The position numbers and the translations under genes are program-made. From JBBRVW01 sp038246545 (lineage in GTDB: Bacteria > Actinomycetota > Actinomycetes > JACCUZ01), in NCBI GenBank assembly GCA_038246545.1, contig JBBRVW010000004.1, positions 62,001 through 126,000 on the forward strand: a DNA stretch of 64,000 nt, written 5' to 3'. Positions 16,344 to 23,484 of this stretch are shown here, in pieces (the first letter of the stretch is position 1; every line of letters starts with the position of its first letter). The notes under the pieces were generated by a model. It saw nothing but the letters and a program-made list of their open reading frames with translations, was not told the DNA's origin and made no database searches.

Positions 16344-17374
16344 CGCTGCCGGAGCCGGCGTACGGCCCTTCCTGGCCGACCACGGCCGACGCGACCCGGG
16401 ACGCCGCCCCGCACCCGCGGCTGCTCCGCACCGCGCGGGCCCGGTGGTGGCGGCCTGTCCTGGGACTGCTGTTCGCAGCCGCCGTGGTGGTCGTGGTCTC
16501 GGTGGTGGTCGTCCTCGTCGCCACCCTGCTGGCCGGGTCCGGACCGGTCGACCAGCGCACCGGCGACGCCCTCGACCCGGGGACGTGGCAGGGCCTGCTC
16601 GCGAACAACCTGGTGATCGTCACGATCGTGCCGGCTGCGGTGCTCGCCGTCCTCCTCGTGCACCGGGAGCGGGTCGGGTGGCTCGCCTCGGTGACGGGCC
16701 GACCGCGGTGGGGCCTGCTGCTGCGGTTCTTCGCACTGGCCGTCGTGGTGGTGCTCGCGAGCTACGGGCTGTCGTACCTGCTCCCGACCTCGACGTCGCT
16801 CGACGGCACCCCGCCGTCCACCCGCGCGCTGCTCGCCACCCTGGCCGTGATCCTGCTCACCACCCCGCTGCAGTCGATGGCCGAGGAGGTCGGCTTCCGC
16901 GGCTACGTCACGCAGGCGGTCGCCTCCTGGGCGGCCCGCCCCGCGGTCGGCATCGGCGTCGGCGTCGTGGTGAGCGCCACGCTCTTCGCGCTGGCGCACG
17001 GCGCCCAGGATCCGTGGCTGTTCGGCGACCGGTTCGCTTTCGGGCTCACGGCCTCCTGGCTGGCCTGGCGCACTGGCGGGCTCGAGGCGCCGGTGGCCCT
17101 GCATGCGGTGAACAACTTGCTCAGCCTGGCGGCCGGGGCGTTCTCCGGAACGCTGTCCGACTCCTTGTCCCTGTCCACCCTGGAGTGGCAGTTCGCGGTG
17201 CTGGACGTCGTGTCGGTGGTGGTCTTCGCGGTGTGCGTCGACCGGCTGGTGCGACGCTGGCAGCCCGCCCGGCTACGGGTTTTGTCCCCCGCGCCACGGG
17301 TCGGCTATCCTGACCGACGCCCGTCCAGCCCGCCGCCAGCGGGAGACGACGCAAGCCCTTGGGGTATGGGGTAA
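16340..17374 (+). CDS. CPBP-family intramembrane metalloprotease
   Basis: 344 residues with six to eight predicted membrane segments. CPBP/Abi (PF02517) motifs: EEVGFRGY (residues about 181-188), FALAHG (about 216-221) and HAVNN (about 254-258), which supply the metal ligands. It may cleave membrane peptides or process CAAX-like or bacteriocin substrates; no partner is visible. GTG 16340 overlaps the HAD stop (GTGA). Its last 15 nt run into tRNA-Gln, and the tRNA promoter lies within its 3' coding part, so the disordered Pro-rich C-terminal tail may be of no consequence. Confidence 0.85.
   Translation: MTLPEPAYGPSWPTTADATRDAAPHPRLLRTARARWWRPVLGLLFAAAVVVVVSVVVVLVATLLAGSGPVDQRTGDALDPGTWQGLLANNLVIVTIVPAAVLAVLLVHRERVGWLASVTGRPRWGLLLRFFALAVVVVLASYGLSYLLPTSTSLDGTPPSTRALLATLAVILLTTPLQSMAEEVGFRGYVTQAVASWAARPAVGIGVGVVVSATLFALAHGAQDPWLFGDRFAFGLTASWLAWRTGGLEAPVALHAVNNLLSLAAGAFSGTLSDSLSLSTLEWQFAVLDVVSVVVFAVCVDRLVRRWQPARLRVLSPAPRVGYPDRRPSSPPPAGDDASPWGMG
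17282..17311 (+). promoter_or_regulatory. Promoter of the tRNA-Gln/tRNA-Glu unit
   Basis: TTGTCC (17282-17287), an 18-nt spacer and TATCCT (17306-17311) make a good housekeeping promoter 48 nt before tRNA-Gln. It is embedded in the CPBP coding end. Confidence 0.65.
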
Positions 17375-17431
17375 TTGGCAGCCCGACTGATTCTGGTTCA
17401 GTTAGTCTTGGTTCGAGTCCAGGTACCCCAG
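17360..17431 (+). tRNA. tRNA-Gln (anticodon CTG)
   Basis: A complete 72-nt cloverleaf: acceptor TGGGGTA (17360-17366) with TACCCCA (17424-17430) and discriminator G. The anticodon stem ACTGA/TCAGT (17386-17390, 17398-17402) encloses the loop TTCTGGT with CTG at 17393-17395. The T-loop GGTTCGAGTCC is standard. CCA is not encoded. The CPBP stop codon lies inside its D-arm region. Confidence 0.95.
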
Positions 17432-17510
17432 CTCGGCAGGTCCACCGGAGCTCTCCGGTAGAGTTCCTGCTCGCGCAGGCGGCCCTCCGGGGCGGCGGCG
17501 CACGCATCGT

Positions 17511-17586
17511 GGCCCCGTTGTGTAGCGGCCTAGCACGCCGCCCTCTCAAGGCGGTAGCGCGGGTTCGAATCCCGTCGGGGCTACCA
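17511..17586 (+). tRNA. tRNA-Glu (anticodon CTC)
   Basis: Acceptor GGCCCCG (17511-17517) pairs with CGGGGCT (17576-17582), first pair G-U, discriminator A, and CCA is encoded (17584-17586). The anticodon stem CCGCC/GGCGG encloses CTCTCAA with CTC at 17545-17547. The T-arm GCGGGTTCGAATCCCGT is standard. Probably co-transcribed with tRNA-Gln 79 nt upstream. Confidence 0.95.
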
Positions 17587-17588
17587 CG

Positions 17589-17621
17589 AGAACCCCCAGG
17601 TCCAGCGGGCCTGGGGGTTCT
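17589..17621 (+). terminator. Terminator hairpin after tRNA-Glu
   Basis: AGAACCCCCAGG (17589-17600) pairs exactly over 12 bp with CCTGGGGGTTCT (17610-17621) around a 9-nt loop. It begins 2 nt after the encoded CCA. The right arm includes TTCT, but no longer U-run follows. Confidence 0.75.
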
Positions 17622-17716
17622 GCTGTCCCCGGCCCACGACGTTGCCCGAAGCCGGGGCGGTGCGCGACGGCCGCTCGCGGCCTAGCGTGGGATCGATCGA
17701 CGAGAAGGGGTGCACT

Positions 17717-17977
17717 GTGGCTGTCCAGGACGAGGTGGAGCTCGAGGTGCTGCGGGCCGTCGAGCGGGAGGCCTGCGTGCACGTCGCTGGCATCGCCGCG
17801 TGCTACCCGGGTACGGACCCCGGCGACGTCGCCCTGACCGTCGAGCGGCTCGCGGCCCGTGGCGAGATCACCGCGGTCGACCTCACCGTCCGTCGGGGCG
17901 AGGTGCACGACGTGCGGCTCGGCGAGGCGGGCGAGCGCCGGCTGGTCGCCAGCCGTCCCGACGGGGACCCGCACTGA
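17717..17977 (+). CDS. Small protein, possible winged-helix fold
   Basis: 86 residues, VAVQDEVELEVLRAVEREA at the start, then alternating helices and strands (DPGDVALTVERLAARGEITAVDL) that resemble a minimal winged helix; no family recognised. GTG 17717 has GAGAAGGGG 7 nt upstream, and TAGCGT at 17684-17689 could be its -10. It is convergent with the IclR gene (33 nt between stops). Confidence 0.55.
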   Translation: MAVQDEVELEVLRAVEREACVHVAGIAACYPGTDPGDVALTVERLAARGEITAVDLTVRRGEVHDVRLGEAGERRLVASRPDGDPH

Positions 17978-18010
17978 CGGGGCGGGCCAGAATGTCGACG
18001 GGCCGACGTG

Positions 18011-18868
18011 TCAGCCGCCGCTGGCAGCGGTCGCGCGGGTAGCGGTCGCGCGGGTAGCGGTCGCGCGGGTCGGCGACCGCCCGTCGGGTGCGGCCGGGGC
18101 GGTGGAAGCTGCCGGTACGCCGGTGGCACCGGCGGCGGCCGCCTGCTGCTGGGCCTGCTGGTGCTGGAGCACCTCGCTGAGCTTGGCCGCGGCGGCGCAG
18201 ACGATCTGAGCGTGCAGTCGCCCCGGCTGGCGGCTCAGCCGCTCGACCGGGCCGGACACCGAGACCGCCGCCACGATGCGTCCGCCCGGCCCGCGCACGG
18301 GGGCGGACACGGAGGCGACGCCGGGCTCTCGCTCGCCGACGCTCTGCGCCCAGCCGCGGCGACGTACGGCCGAGAGCTGGGTGGCGGTGAACTTCGCCTC
18401 GCGCAGGCCGCGGTGCAGCCGGTCGGGCTCCTCCCAGGCCAGCAGGATCTGGGCGGCGGAGCCGGCCTTCATCGTCAGGGTCGCGCCGACGGGGACCGTG
18501 TCGCGCAGGCCGGTGAGGCGCTCGGCGCCCGCGACGCACACCCGGCTGTCGCCCTGGCGGCGGTAGAGCTGGGCGCTCTCGCCGGTGATGTCACGCAGCC
18601 GGGCGAGCACCGGGTTCGCCGCCTCGAGCAGCCGGTCCTCGCCGGCAGCGGTCGCGAGCTCGCGCAGCCGGGGGCCTAGGACGAAGCGGCCCTGGAGGTC
18701 GCGGGCGACGAGGCGGTGGTGCTCCAGCGCGGTGGCCAGCCGGTGCGCGGTGGGCCGCGCGAGACCGGTGGCGGCGACCAGCGAGGCGAGGCTGGCGGGG
18801 CCAGCCTCGAGGGCTCCGAGAACGATGGCGGCCTTGTCCAGGACGCCGACTCCGCTAGAGTTGTCCAT
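18011..18868 (-). CDS. ndgR: IclR-family regulator of leucine genes (NdgR/LtbR type)
   Basis: 285 residues. An N-terminal winged helix (LASLVAATGLARPTAHRLAT is the recognition region, about residues 28-47) is followed by the IclR effector domain to about residue 235. Divergent placement before leuCD is the classical context of NdgR (Streptomyces) and LtbR (Corynebacterium), which control leucine and other amino-acid genes. ATG 18868 is chosen; a TTG 21 nt upstream is poorer. The C-terminus ends in a low-complexity Ala/Gln/Thr/Arg tail made by 15-bp tandem repeats. Confidence 0.88.
   Translation of the reverse strand: MDNSSGVGVLDKAAIVLGALEAGPASLASLVAATGLARPTAHRLATALEHHRLVARDLQGRFVLGPRLRELATAAGEDRLLEAANPVLARLRDITGESAQLYRRQGDSRVCVAGAERLTGLRDTVPVGATLTMKAGSAAQILLAWEEPDRLHRGLREAKFTATQLSAVRRRGWAQSVGEREPGVASVSAPVRGPGGRIVAAVSVSGPVERLSRQPGRLHAQIVCAAAAKLSEVLQHQQAQQQAAAAGATGVPAASTAPAAPDGRSPTRATATRATATRATAASGG
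18028..18072 (-). repeat. Three 15-bp tandem repeats in the IclR gene end
   Basis: The unit CGGTCGCGCGGGTAG occurs at 18028-18042 and 18043-18057, and with a changed end at 18058-18072. On the coding strand it adds Ala-Thr-Arg-Ala-Thr units just before the stop, so unit number can change without breaking the frame. Confidence 0.85.
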
Positions 18869-18881
18869 GTACCGATACTGC

Positions 18882-18900
18882 CGTCTCAACCGTCGAGACG
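18882..18900. promoter_or_regulatory. Candidate IclR operator between ndgR and leuC
   Basis: CGTCTC (18882-18887) and GAGACG (18895-18900) form an inverted repeat with a 7-nt centre in the 63-nt divergent spacer. A further CGTCTCAC half copy lies at about 18913-18920. This is where NdgR/LtbR proteins act on leuCD and themselves; assignment is by position and symmetry only. Confidence 0.5.
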
Positions 18901-18931
18901 CAAGTAGAGCCCCGTCTCACAGGGAGAAACA

Positions 18932-20365
18932 GTGCCCCGCACGCTGGCCGAGAAGGTCTGGGAGTCCCACGTCGTCCACCGCGCCGCTGGTGAGCCGGAC
19001 CTCCTGTACATCGACCTCCACCTCGTCCACGAGGTCACGAGTCCGCAGGCCTTCGACGGGCTGCGGATCGCGGGCCGGCCGGTCCGTCGGCCGGACCTCA
19101 CCATCGCGACCGAGGACCACAACGTCCCGACGGTCGACATCGACCAGCCGATCGCCGACCTCGTCTCGCGCACCCAGGTCGAGACGCTGCGGAAGAACTG
19201 CGCGGAGTTCGGCGTCCCGCTGCACTCGCTCGGCGACCGCGACCAGGGGATCGTTCACGTCGTCGGCCCGCAGCTCGGCCTCACCCAGCCGGGGATGACG
19301 GTCGTGTGCGGCGACTCGCACACCTCGACCCACGGCGCGTTCGGCGCCCTCGCGTTCGGCATCGGCACCAGCGAGGTCGAGCACGTGCTCGCGACCCAGA
19401 CGCTGCCGCTGACGCCGTTCAAGACGATGGCCGTCACGATCGACGGCGCGCTCGCCGGCGGCGTCACCGCCAAGGACCTCATCCTCGCGGTCATCGCGGA
19501 GATCGGCACCGGGGGCGGTCAGGGCCACGTCATCGAGTACCGCGGCGAGGCGGTTCGCGCGCTGTCGATGGAGGCCCGGATGACGGTGTGCAACATGTCG
19601 ATCGAGGCCGGTGCCCGGGCCGGCATGATCGCGCCGGACGAGACGACCTTCGCCTACCTCGAAGGCCGGCCCCGCGCCCCCCGGGGCGCCGACTGGGACA
19701 TCGCCGTCGAGGCCTGGCGGCAGCTGCTCACCGAGGATGACGCGACCTTCGACAGGGAGGTCGTCCTCGACGCGGCGTCGCTGTCGCCGTTCGTCACCTG
19801 GGGGACCAACCCCGGCCAGGGCCTGCCGCTCTCGGCGTCGGTGCCGGACCCGACGTCGTACGACGACGAGAACGACCGCGCCGCCGCCGAGCGCGCGCTC
19901 GAGTACATGGGCCTCACCGCTGGCACGCCGCTGCGCGAGATCGCGGTCGACACCGTGTTCCTCGGGTCGTGCACCAACGGGCGGATCGAGGACCTCCGCG
20001 CCGCGGCCGACGTGCTGCGCGGTCGCCAGGTCGCCGACGGCGTGCGGGTGCTGGTGGTCCCGGGCTCCGTGCGGGTGCGGCTGGCGGCCGAGGCCGAGGG
20101 CCTCGACGTCGTCTTCACGGAGGCGGGTGCCGACTGGCGGCACGCGGGTTGCTCGATGTGCCTGGGCATGAACCCCGACCAGCTGGCCCCGGGGGAGCGC
20201 AGTGCGTCGACGTCGAACCGCAACTTCGAGGGTCGCCAGGGCAAGGGTGGCCGGACCCATCTGGTGTCGCCACTCGTGGCGGCTGCCACCGCCGTCCGCG
20301 GCACGTTGTCCTCGCCGGCGGACCTGCCCCCGCTCGCCGATGCCGGCGTCGAGGGGAGGAGCTGA
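18932..20365 (+). CDS. leuC: 3-isopropylmalate dehydratase large subunit
   Basis: 477 residues, aconitase family. With LeuD it isomerises 2- to 3-isopropylmalate (and citramalate to methylmalate, which links to cimA here). The three [4Fe-4S] cysteines are in VFLGSCTNGR (about residue 346) and HAGCSMCLGMN (about 406 and 409). HTSTHGAFGALAFGIGTSEVE is typical of the family. The GTG start has GGGAGAAA just upstream. leuD follows after 1 nt. Confidence 0.97.
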   Translation: MPRTLAEKVWESHVVHRAAGEPDLLYIDLHLVHEVTSPQAFDGLRIAGRPVRRPDLTIATEDHNVPTVDIDQPIADLVSRTQVETLRKNCAEFGVPLHSLGDRDQGIVHVVGPQLGLTQPGMTVVCGDSHTSTHGAFGALAFGIGTSEVEHVLATQTLPLTPFKTMAVTIDGALAGGVTAKDLILAVIAEIGTGGGQGHVIEYRGEAVRALSMEARMTVCNMSIEAGARAGMIAPDETTFAYLEGRPRAPRGADWDIAVEAWRQLLTEDDATFDREVVLDAASLSPFVTWGTNPGQGLPLSASVPDPTSYDDENDRAAAERALEYMGLTAGTPLREIAVDTVFLGSCTNGRIEDLRAAADVLRGRQVADGVRVLVVPGSVRVRLAAEAEGLDVVFTEAGADWRHAGCSMCLGMNPDQLAPGERSASTSNRNFEGRQGKGGRTHLVSPLVAAATAVRGTLSSPADLPPLADAGVEGRS

Positions 20366-20366
20366 C

Positions 20367-20966
20367 GTGGAGCCGATCACCGAGCACACCGGTACCACGG
20401 TCCCGCTGCGCCGCAGCAACGTCGACACCGACCAGATCATCCCGGCGGTCTACCTCAAGCGCGTGACCCGCACCGGGTTCGAGGACGGATTGTTCGCCGC
20501 GTGGCGCAACGACCCGGAGTTCGTGCTGAACAAGCCGTCCTCGCAGGGTGCCTCGATCCTGGTCGCCGGCCCCGACTTCGGCACCGGCTCCTCGCGGGAG
20601 CACGCCGTGTGGGCGTTGCGTGACTGGGGATTCCGGGTCGTGGTCTCGGCCCGGTTCGCCGACATCTTCCGCGGCAACGCCGGCAAGGGCGGCCTGGTCA
20701 CCGCGCAGGTGGAGCAGAAGGACGTCGAGCGCATCTGGGCGGTGGCGGACGAGGATCCGGCCCTGCAGGTGACCGTCGACCTCGCCGGGCGCACCGTCTC
20801 GTGGGAGGTCGGTGGCAAGCGTCACACGGCCTCGTTCGACATCGACGACTACACCCGCTGGAGGCTGATGGAGGGTCTCGACGACGTCGATCTGACCCTC
20901 ACGCACGAGCCCGAGATCACGGCGTACGAGGCCCGGCGGCCGTCCTGGCTGCCGACCACGGTCTGA
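20367..20966 (+). CDS. leuD: 3-isopropylmalate dehydratase small subunit
   Basis: 199 residues, swivelling beta-barrel domain of the aconitase fold. Seen: RRSNVDTDQIIPAVYLKRV and GPDFGTGSSREHAVWALRDW, which carries substrate-binding residues. GTG 20367 has GAGGGGAGGAG directly upstream inside the leuC end; longer forms of the open frame overlap leuC and are not needed. Confidence 0.96.
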   Translation: MEPITEHTGTTVPLRRSNVDTDQIIPAVYLKRVTRTGFEDGLFAAWRNDPEFVLNKPSSQGASILVAGPDFGTGSSREHAVWALRDWGFRVVVSARFADIFRGNAGKGGLVTAQVEQKDVERIWAVADEDPALQVTVDLAGRTVSWEVGGKRHTASFDIDDYTRWRLMEGLDDVDLTLTHEPEITAYEARRPSWLPTTV

Positions 20967-20994
20967 CCGGAAGCCGTCCCAAACCTCGCGGCGG

Positions 20995-21018
20995 CGCAAA
21001 TCCTTTGCGACACAAAGG
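20995..21018 (+). terminator. Weak alternative hairpins after leuD
   Basis: CGCAAA (20995-21000) can pair with TTTGCG (21004-21009). Alternatively, CCTTTG (21002-21007) can pair with CAAAGG (21013-21018). Both are 6 bp and mutually exclusive. They could end leuCD transcription or bind a regulator upstream of the HU promoter. Confidence 0.3.
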
Positions 21019-21038
21019 GAAATCGCGCCTGTCGGTGT

Positions 21039-21067
21039 TTGTGAATGCGGTCATCTGCGCCTAACGT
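21039..21067 (+). promoter_or_regulatory. Promoter of the HU gene
   Basis: TTGTGA (21039-21044), exactly 17 nt, then TAACGT (21062-21067). The -35 and the bases after it (TTGTGAATGCG) repeat the left half of the serA operator. The 5' leader to GTG 21119 is about 45 nt. Confidence 0.65.
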
Positions 21068-21118
21068 CGCTCCCGAATCGAGCAAGTGCTCGACCTCCGC
21101 ATCCACAAGGGGTTCTCC

Positions 21119-21613
21119 GTGAACAAGGCTCAGCTGATCGACAAGCTGTCTGTACAGCTCGGCAGCAAGAAGGCCGCGACCGACGCGGTCGATGCCGTCG
21201 TCGACACCATCACCCGCTCCGTCGCAGCCGGCGAGCGCGTGGCCATCACCGGTTTCGGCGTCTTCGACAAGGTCGCCCGTCCGGCGCGGACGGGCCGCAA
21301 CCCTCGGACCGGCGCCGCCGTCAAGATCAAGAAGACCACCGTGCCGAAGTTCAAGGCCGGCCAGGGCTTCAAGGACGTCGTGTCCGGTGCCAAGAAGCTC
21401 CCGAAGGTCGCGGTCGCTACGGCGCGCGCGGCCACCGGCACGGCTGCACCGGCGAAGAAGACCGCCAAGAAGGCGCCGGCCAGGAAGACCGTCGCCAAGA
21501 AGGCGCCGGCCAGGAAGACCGTCGCCAAGAAGGCGCCGGCCAAGAAGACGGTCGCCAAGAAGGCGCCGGCCAGGAAGTCCACCGCCAAGAAGGCGCCCGC
21601 GCGCAAGCGCTGA
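21119..21613 (+). CDS. hup: HU-family nucleoid protein with histone-like tail
   Basis: 164 residues. Residues 1-91 are a standard HU dimerisation and DNA-arm domain (VNKAQLIDKLSVQLGSKKAA; GERVAITGFGVFDKVARPAR; GRNPRTGAAVKI). Residues from about 100 are a Lys/Ala/Pro-rich tail with KKAPARKTVA repeats, as in HupS of Streptomyces and HupB of mycobacteria, which compacts DNA. GTG 21119 gives the family N-terminus; an in-frame earlier start at 21086 adds residues the family lacks. Strong promoter and terminator suggest a single-gene unit. Confidence 0.95.
   Translation: MNKAQLIDKLSVQLGSKKAATDAVDAVVDTITRSVAAGERVAITGFGVFDKVARPARTGRNPRTGAAVKIKKTTVPKFKAGQGFKDVVSGAKKLPKVAVATARAATGTAAPAKKTAKKAPARKTVAKKAPARKTVAKKAPAKKTVAKKAPARKSTAKKAPARKR
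21451..21600 (+). repeat. 30-bp tandem repeats in the hup tail
   Basis: Five units of 30 bp (21451, 21481, 21511, 21541, 21571), all ending AAGAAGGCGCC(G/C)GC, the first and last more diverged. Units two and three are identical. Each codes a ten-residue KKAPARKTVA-type step, so the tail can lengthen or shorten in frame. Confidence 0.9.
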
Positions 21614-21631
21614 CGCCCGCACGCCGACCGA

Positions 21632-21658
21632 CCCGGCCGCCCGTCGAGGGCGGCCGGG
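21632..21658 (+). terminator. Terminator hairpin after hup
   Basis: CCCGGCCGCCC (21632-21642) and GGGCGGCCGGG (21648-21658) pair over 11 bp with loop GTCGA, 19 nt after the stop. No U-run. It may serve the convergent gene at 21716-21937 too. Confidence 0.7.
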
Positions 21659-21715
21659 CCTCGTGCTGCCTGCCGCACGACCACGGAGCCGACCCTCGTG
21701 CCGGGACGAGGGGCG

Positions 21716-21937
21716 TCAGCGGCGGTCGGGCAGGGTGGCGATCGTCAGGTAGGTGACCCGGCGGTCCCCGCCGTCGTCATCGTCTGCCACCTCGACGCGG
21801 ACCCGCTGGCCGACGCGCAGTAGCCGTACGTCACCGGCGTCGAACGCGACGGCGTCGTAGCCCAGCTCGAGGCCGTCGTCGAGGAGCACCGTCCCGGAGC
21901 GCGTGCCGGGGTCGAACGCGCGCACTGTCGCCTGCAC
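21716..21937 (-). CDS. Small OB-like protein next to cofC
   Basis: 73 residues: VQATVRAFDPGTRSGTVLLD at the start, then alternating strands, with an acidic DDDDGGDRR loop. The G-T/S-G-T-V pattern recalls cold-shock-type beta barrels, but the RNP motifs are absent. GTG 21937 is chosen because TAGCGT (21945-21950 on this strand) lies 7 nt upstream, giving a leaderless mRNA. The longer open frame overlapping cofC has no support. Function unknown. Confidence 0.6.
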   Translation of the reverse strand: MQATVRAFDPGTRSGTVLLDDGLELGYDAVAFDAGDVRLLRVGQRVRVEVADDDDGGDRRVTYLTIATLPDRR

Positions 21938-21947
21938 GCCCGCGACG

Positions 21948-22610
21948 CTACCCCGCCCGCGAGCGGTTGCCGAGGATCCCTGACGACTCGAGCACCCGGC
22001 TGGTCCAGCGCCCCACACCGAGGTCGAGGGCCGCGACGAGGTCGGCCGCGGTGTCGACGTCGCGGCGCAGCGAGGGCAGCTGCGCCGCGGACAGCTCGAC
22101 CGCTCCCGAGGCGGCGTGCAGCCCGGCTGAGCCGCGGCCGAACATCGGCCGCAGCGCGTCGGGGTCGCGGGCCAGCAGCAGGGTGGTCCCGGTGCCGTGG
22201 GCGTCGCGTACGAAGGACCGGTCGTGACGCCCGGCCTCGGTCAGCAGGACGGCGAGCTCCGCTGGCCGCAGGGCGGGCAGGTCGGCCGCGAGCGTGCCGA
22301 CGGAGGTGCCCGGGTAGGTCGTCGCCGCCCGGGTGGCGCCGTGCGCGAGTGCCGGGTTGAGCCCGGCGTCGGGGTGGTCGCCGGTGACGACGGCACCCAC
22401 CGCGGTCAGCCGCTCCGCGGCCCGCGGCTCGTCGGTGACCACCAGCACGGACGCCACCAGGGGGCAGGCCAGGGCGGCGGTTGTGGTGTCCAGCGCGAAG
22501 GCCAGGGCGAGCTCCTGCCGCAGCCCGGCGTAGGGCGGCCCGAGGCGGGTCTTCGCCCCGCCGAGCCGCTTGACCGGAAGCACGAGGCACCAGCGCCGGT
22601 CGGGACCCAT
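21948..22610 (-). CDS. cofC: 2-phospho-L-lactate/PEP guanylyltransferase
   Basis: 220 residues, glycosyltransferase-A-like nucleotidyl transferase. Seen: CLVLPVKRLGGAKTRL (nucleotide-binding N-terminus with conserved Lys), VVTDEP, GDHPDAGLNPALAHG and GTLAADLPALRPAEL. It activates 2-phospholactate or phosphoenolpyruvate with GTP for coenzyme F420; the mycobacterial homologue FbiD uses PEP. Its presence implies F420-dependent metabolism; fbiA/B/C must lie elsewhere. ATG 22610 gives the family start. Confidence 0.85.
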   Translation of the reverse strand: MGPDRRWCLVLPVKRLGGAKTRLGPPYAGLRQELALAFALDTTTAALACPLVASVLVVTDEPRAAERLTAVGAVVTGDHPDAGLNPALAHGATRAATTYPGTSVGTLAADLPALRPAELAVLLTEAGRHDRSFVRDAHGTGTTLLLARDPDALRPMFGRGSAGLHAASGAVELSAAQLPSLRRDVDTAADLVAALDLGVGRWTSRVLESSGILGNRSRAG

Positions 22611-22710
22611 CACATCAGCGTGCCACCCGGGGGCACCCCCTGCTCGACACGGTCGATCGGCGGACGGGAGGATGGCGCCGGACGGGTCGGGTGCCGAGCA
22701 GAGGAGCCGC

Positions 22711-23484
22711 GTGAGCCGGACGAGCGCGCGGCGGTGGCGTCCGCGCCGCATCGGCTTCTGGTACCGCCTGGCCGTGGTGATCATCCGACCGCTGCTCATG
22801 CTGCTGACCCGCCGCGACTGGCGCGGTGCCGAGCACCTGCCTGCTACCGACGGGATCGTGGTGGTGACCAACCACGTCTCGCACGTCGACCCCCTCACGT
22901 TCGCGCACTTCCTCTACGACCACGGCAGGCTGCCGCGCTTCCTCGGCAAGGAGGGGCTGTTCCGCGTCTTCTTCGTGGGAGCAGTGCTGCGGGGGGCCAG
23001 GCAGATCCCCGTCTACCGCGAGTCGGCCGACGCCTCCCGGGCCTTCTCGGCCGCGGTGGCGGCGGTGCGCGCCGGCGAGTGCGTGGGCATCTACCCCGAG
23101 GCGACGCTGACCCGCGACCCCGACCTGTGGCCGATGGTCGGCAAGACCGGGGCGGCACGGGTCGCGCTGGAGACCGGCGCCCCGGTCGTGCCGATCGCGC
23201 AGTGGGGACCGCAGCAGCTGCTGCCGCCGTACGCCAAGCGCCCGAGGCTGTTCCCCCGCGCCACGATGCACGTGTGGGCCGGGCCGCCGGTCGACCTGAG
23301 GGCCTACCAGGGACGGCCGATCGACGGCCCGCTGCTGCGGGAGGCGACCGAGGTGATCATGGCGGCCGTCACGGCCCTGCTCGAGGAGATCCGCGGCGAG
23401 CAGCCGCCGGCCGTACGGTTCGACCTGCGCGACACCGAGCTGCCGCGCACCGGCAACCCCCGAGAGCCGAGGAGTGGTTCATGA
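22711..23484 (+). CDS. plsC: 1-acyl-sn-glycerol-3-phosphate acyltransferase
   Basis: 257 residues. PlsC motifs: VVVTNHVSHVDPLTFA (NHxxxxD, catalytic His), FLGKEGLFRVFFVG, RQIPVYRESAD and GIYPEATLTRDPDLWPMVGK. It acylates lysophosphatidic acid to phosphatidic acid at the membrane; a hydrophobic segment lies near residues 15-32. GTG 22711 has GAGGAG at 22701-22706. The stop overlaps gpsA (ATGA), so two steps of phospholipid synthesis are coupled. Confidence 0.9.
   Translation: MSRTSARRWRPRRIGFWYRLAVVIIRPLLMLLTRRDWRGAEHLPATDGIVVVTNHVSHVDPLTFAHFLYDHGRLPRFLGKEGLFRVFFVGAVLRGARQIPVYRESADASRAFSAAVAAVRAGECVGIYPEATLTRDPDLWPMVGKTGAARVALETGAPVVPIAQWGPQQLLPPYAKRPRLFPRATMHVWAGPPVDLRAYQGRPIDGPLLREATEVIMAAVTALLEEIRGEQPPAVRFDLRDTELPRTGNPREPRSGS

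Noticed and set aside
14057..17104. A 1015-codon minus-strand frame over gltX, HAD and CPBP genes
   Set aside because: Overlaps three well-supported genes and shows no family motif.
21451..21600. Tandem 30-bp units as a CRISPR array
   Set aside because: No spacers; the units are contiguous and encode the hup tail in frame.
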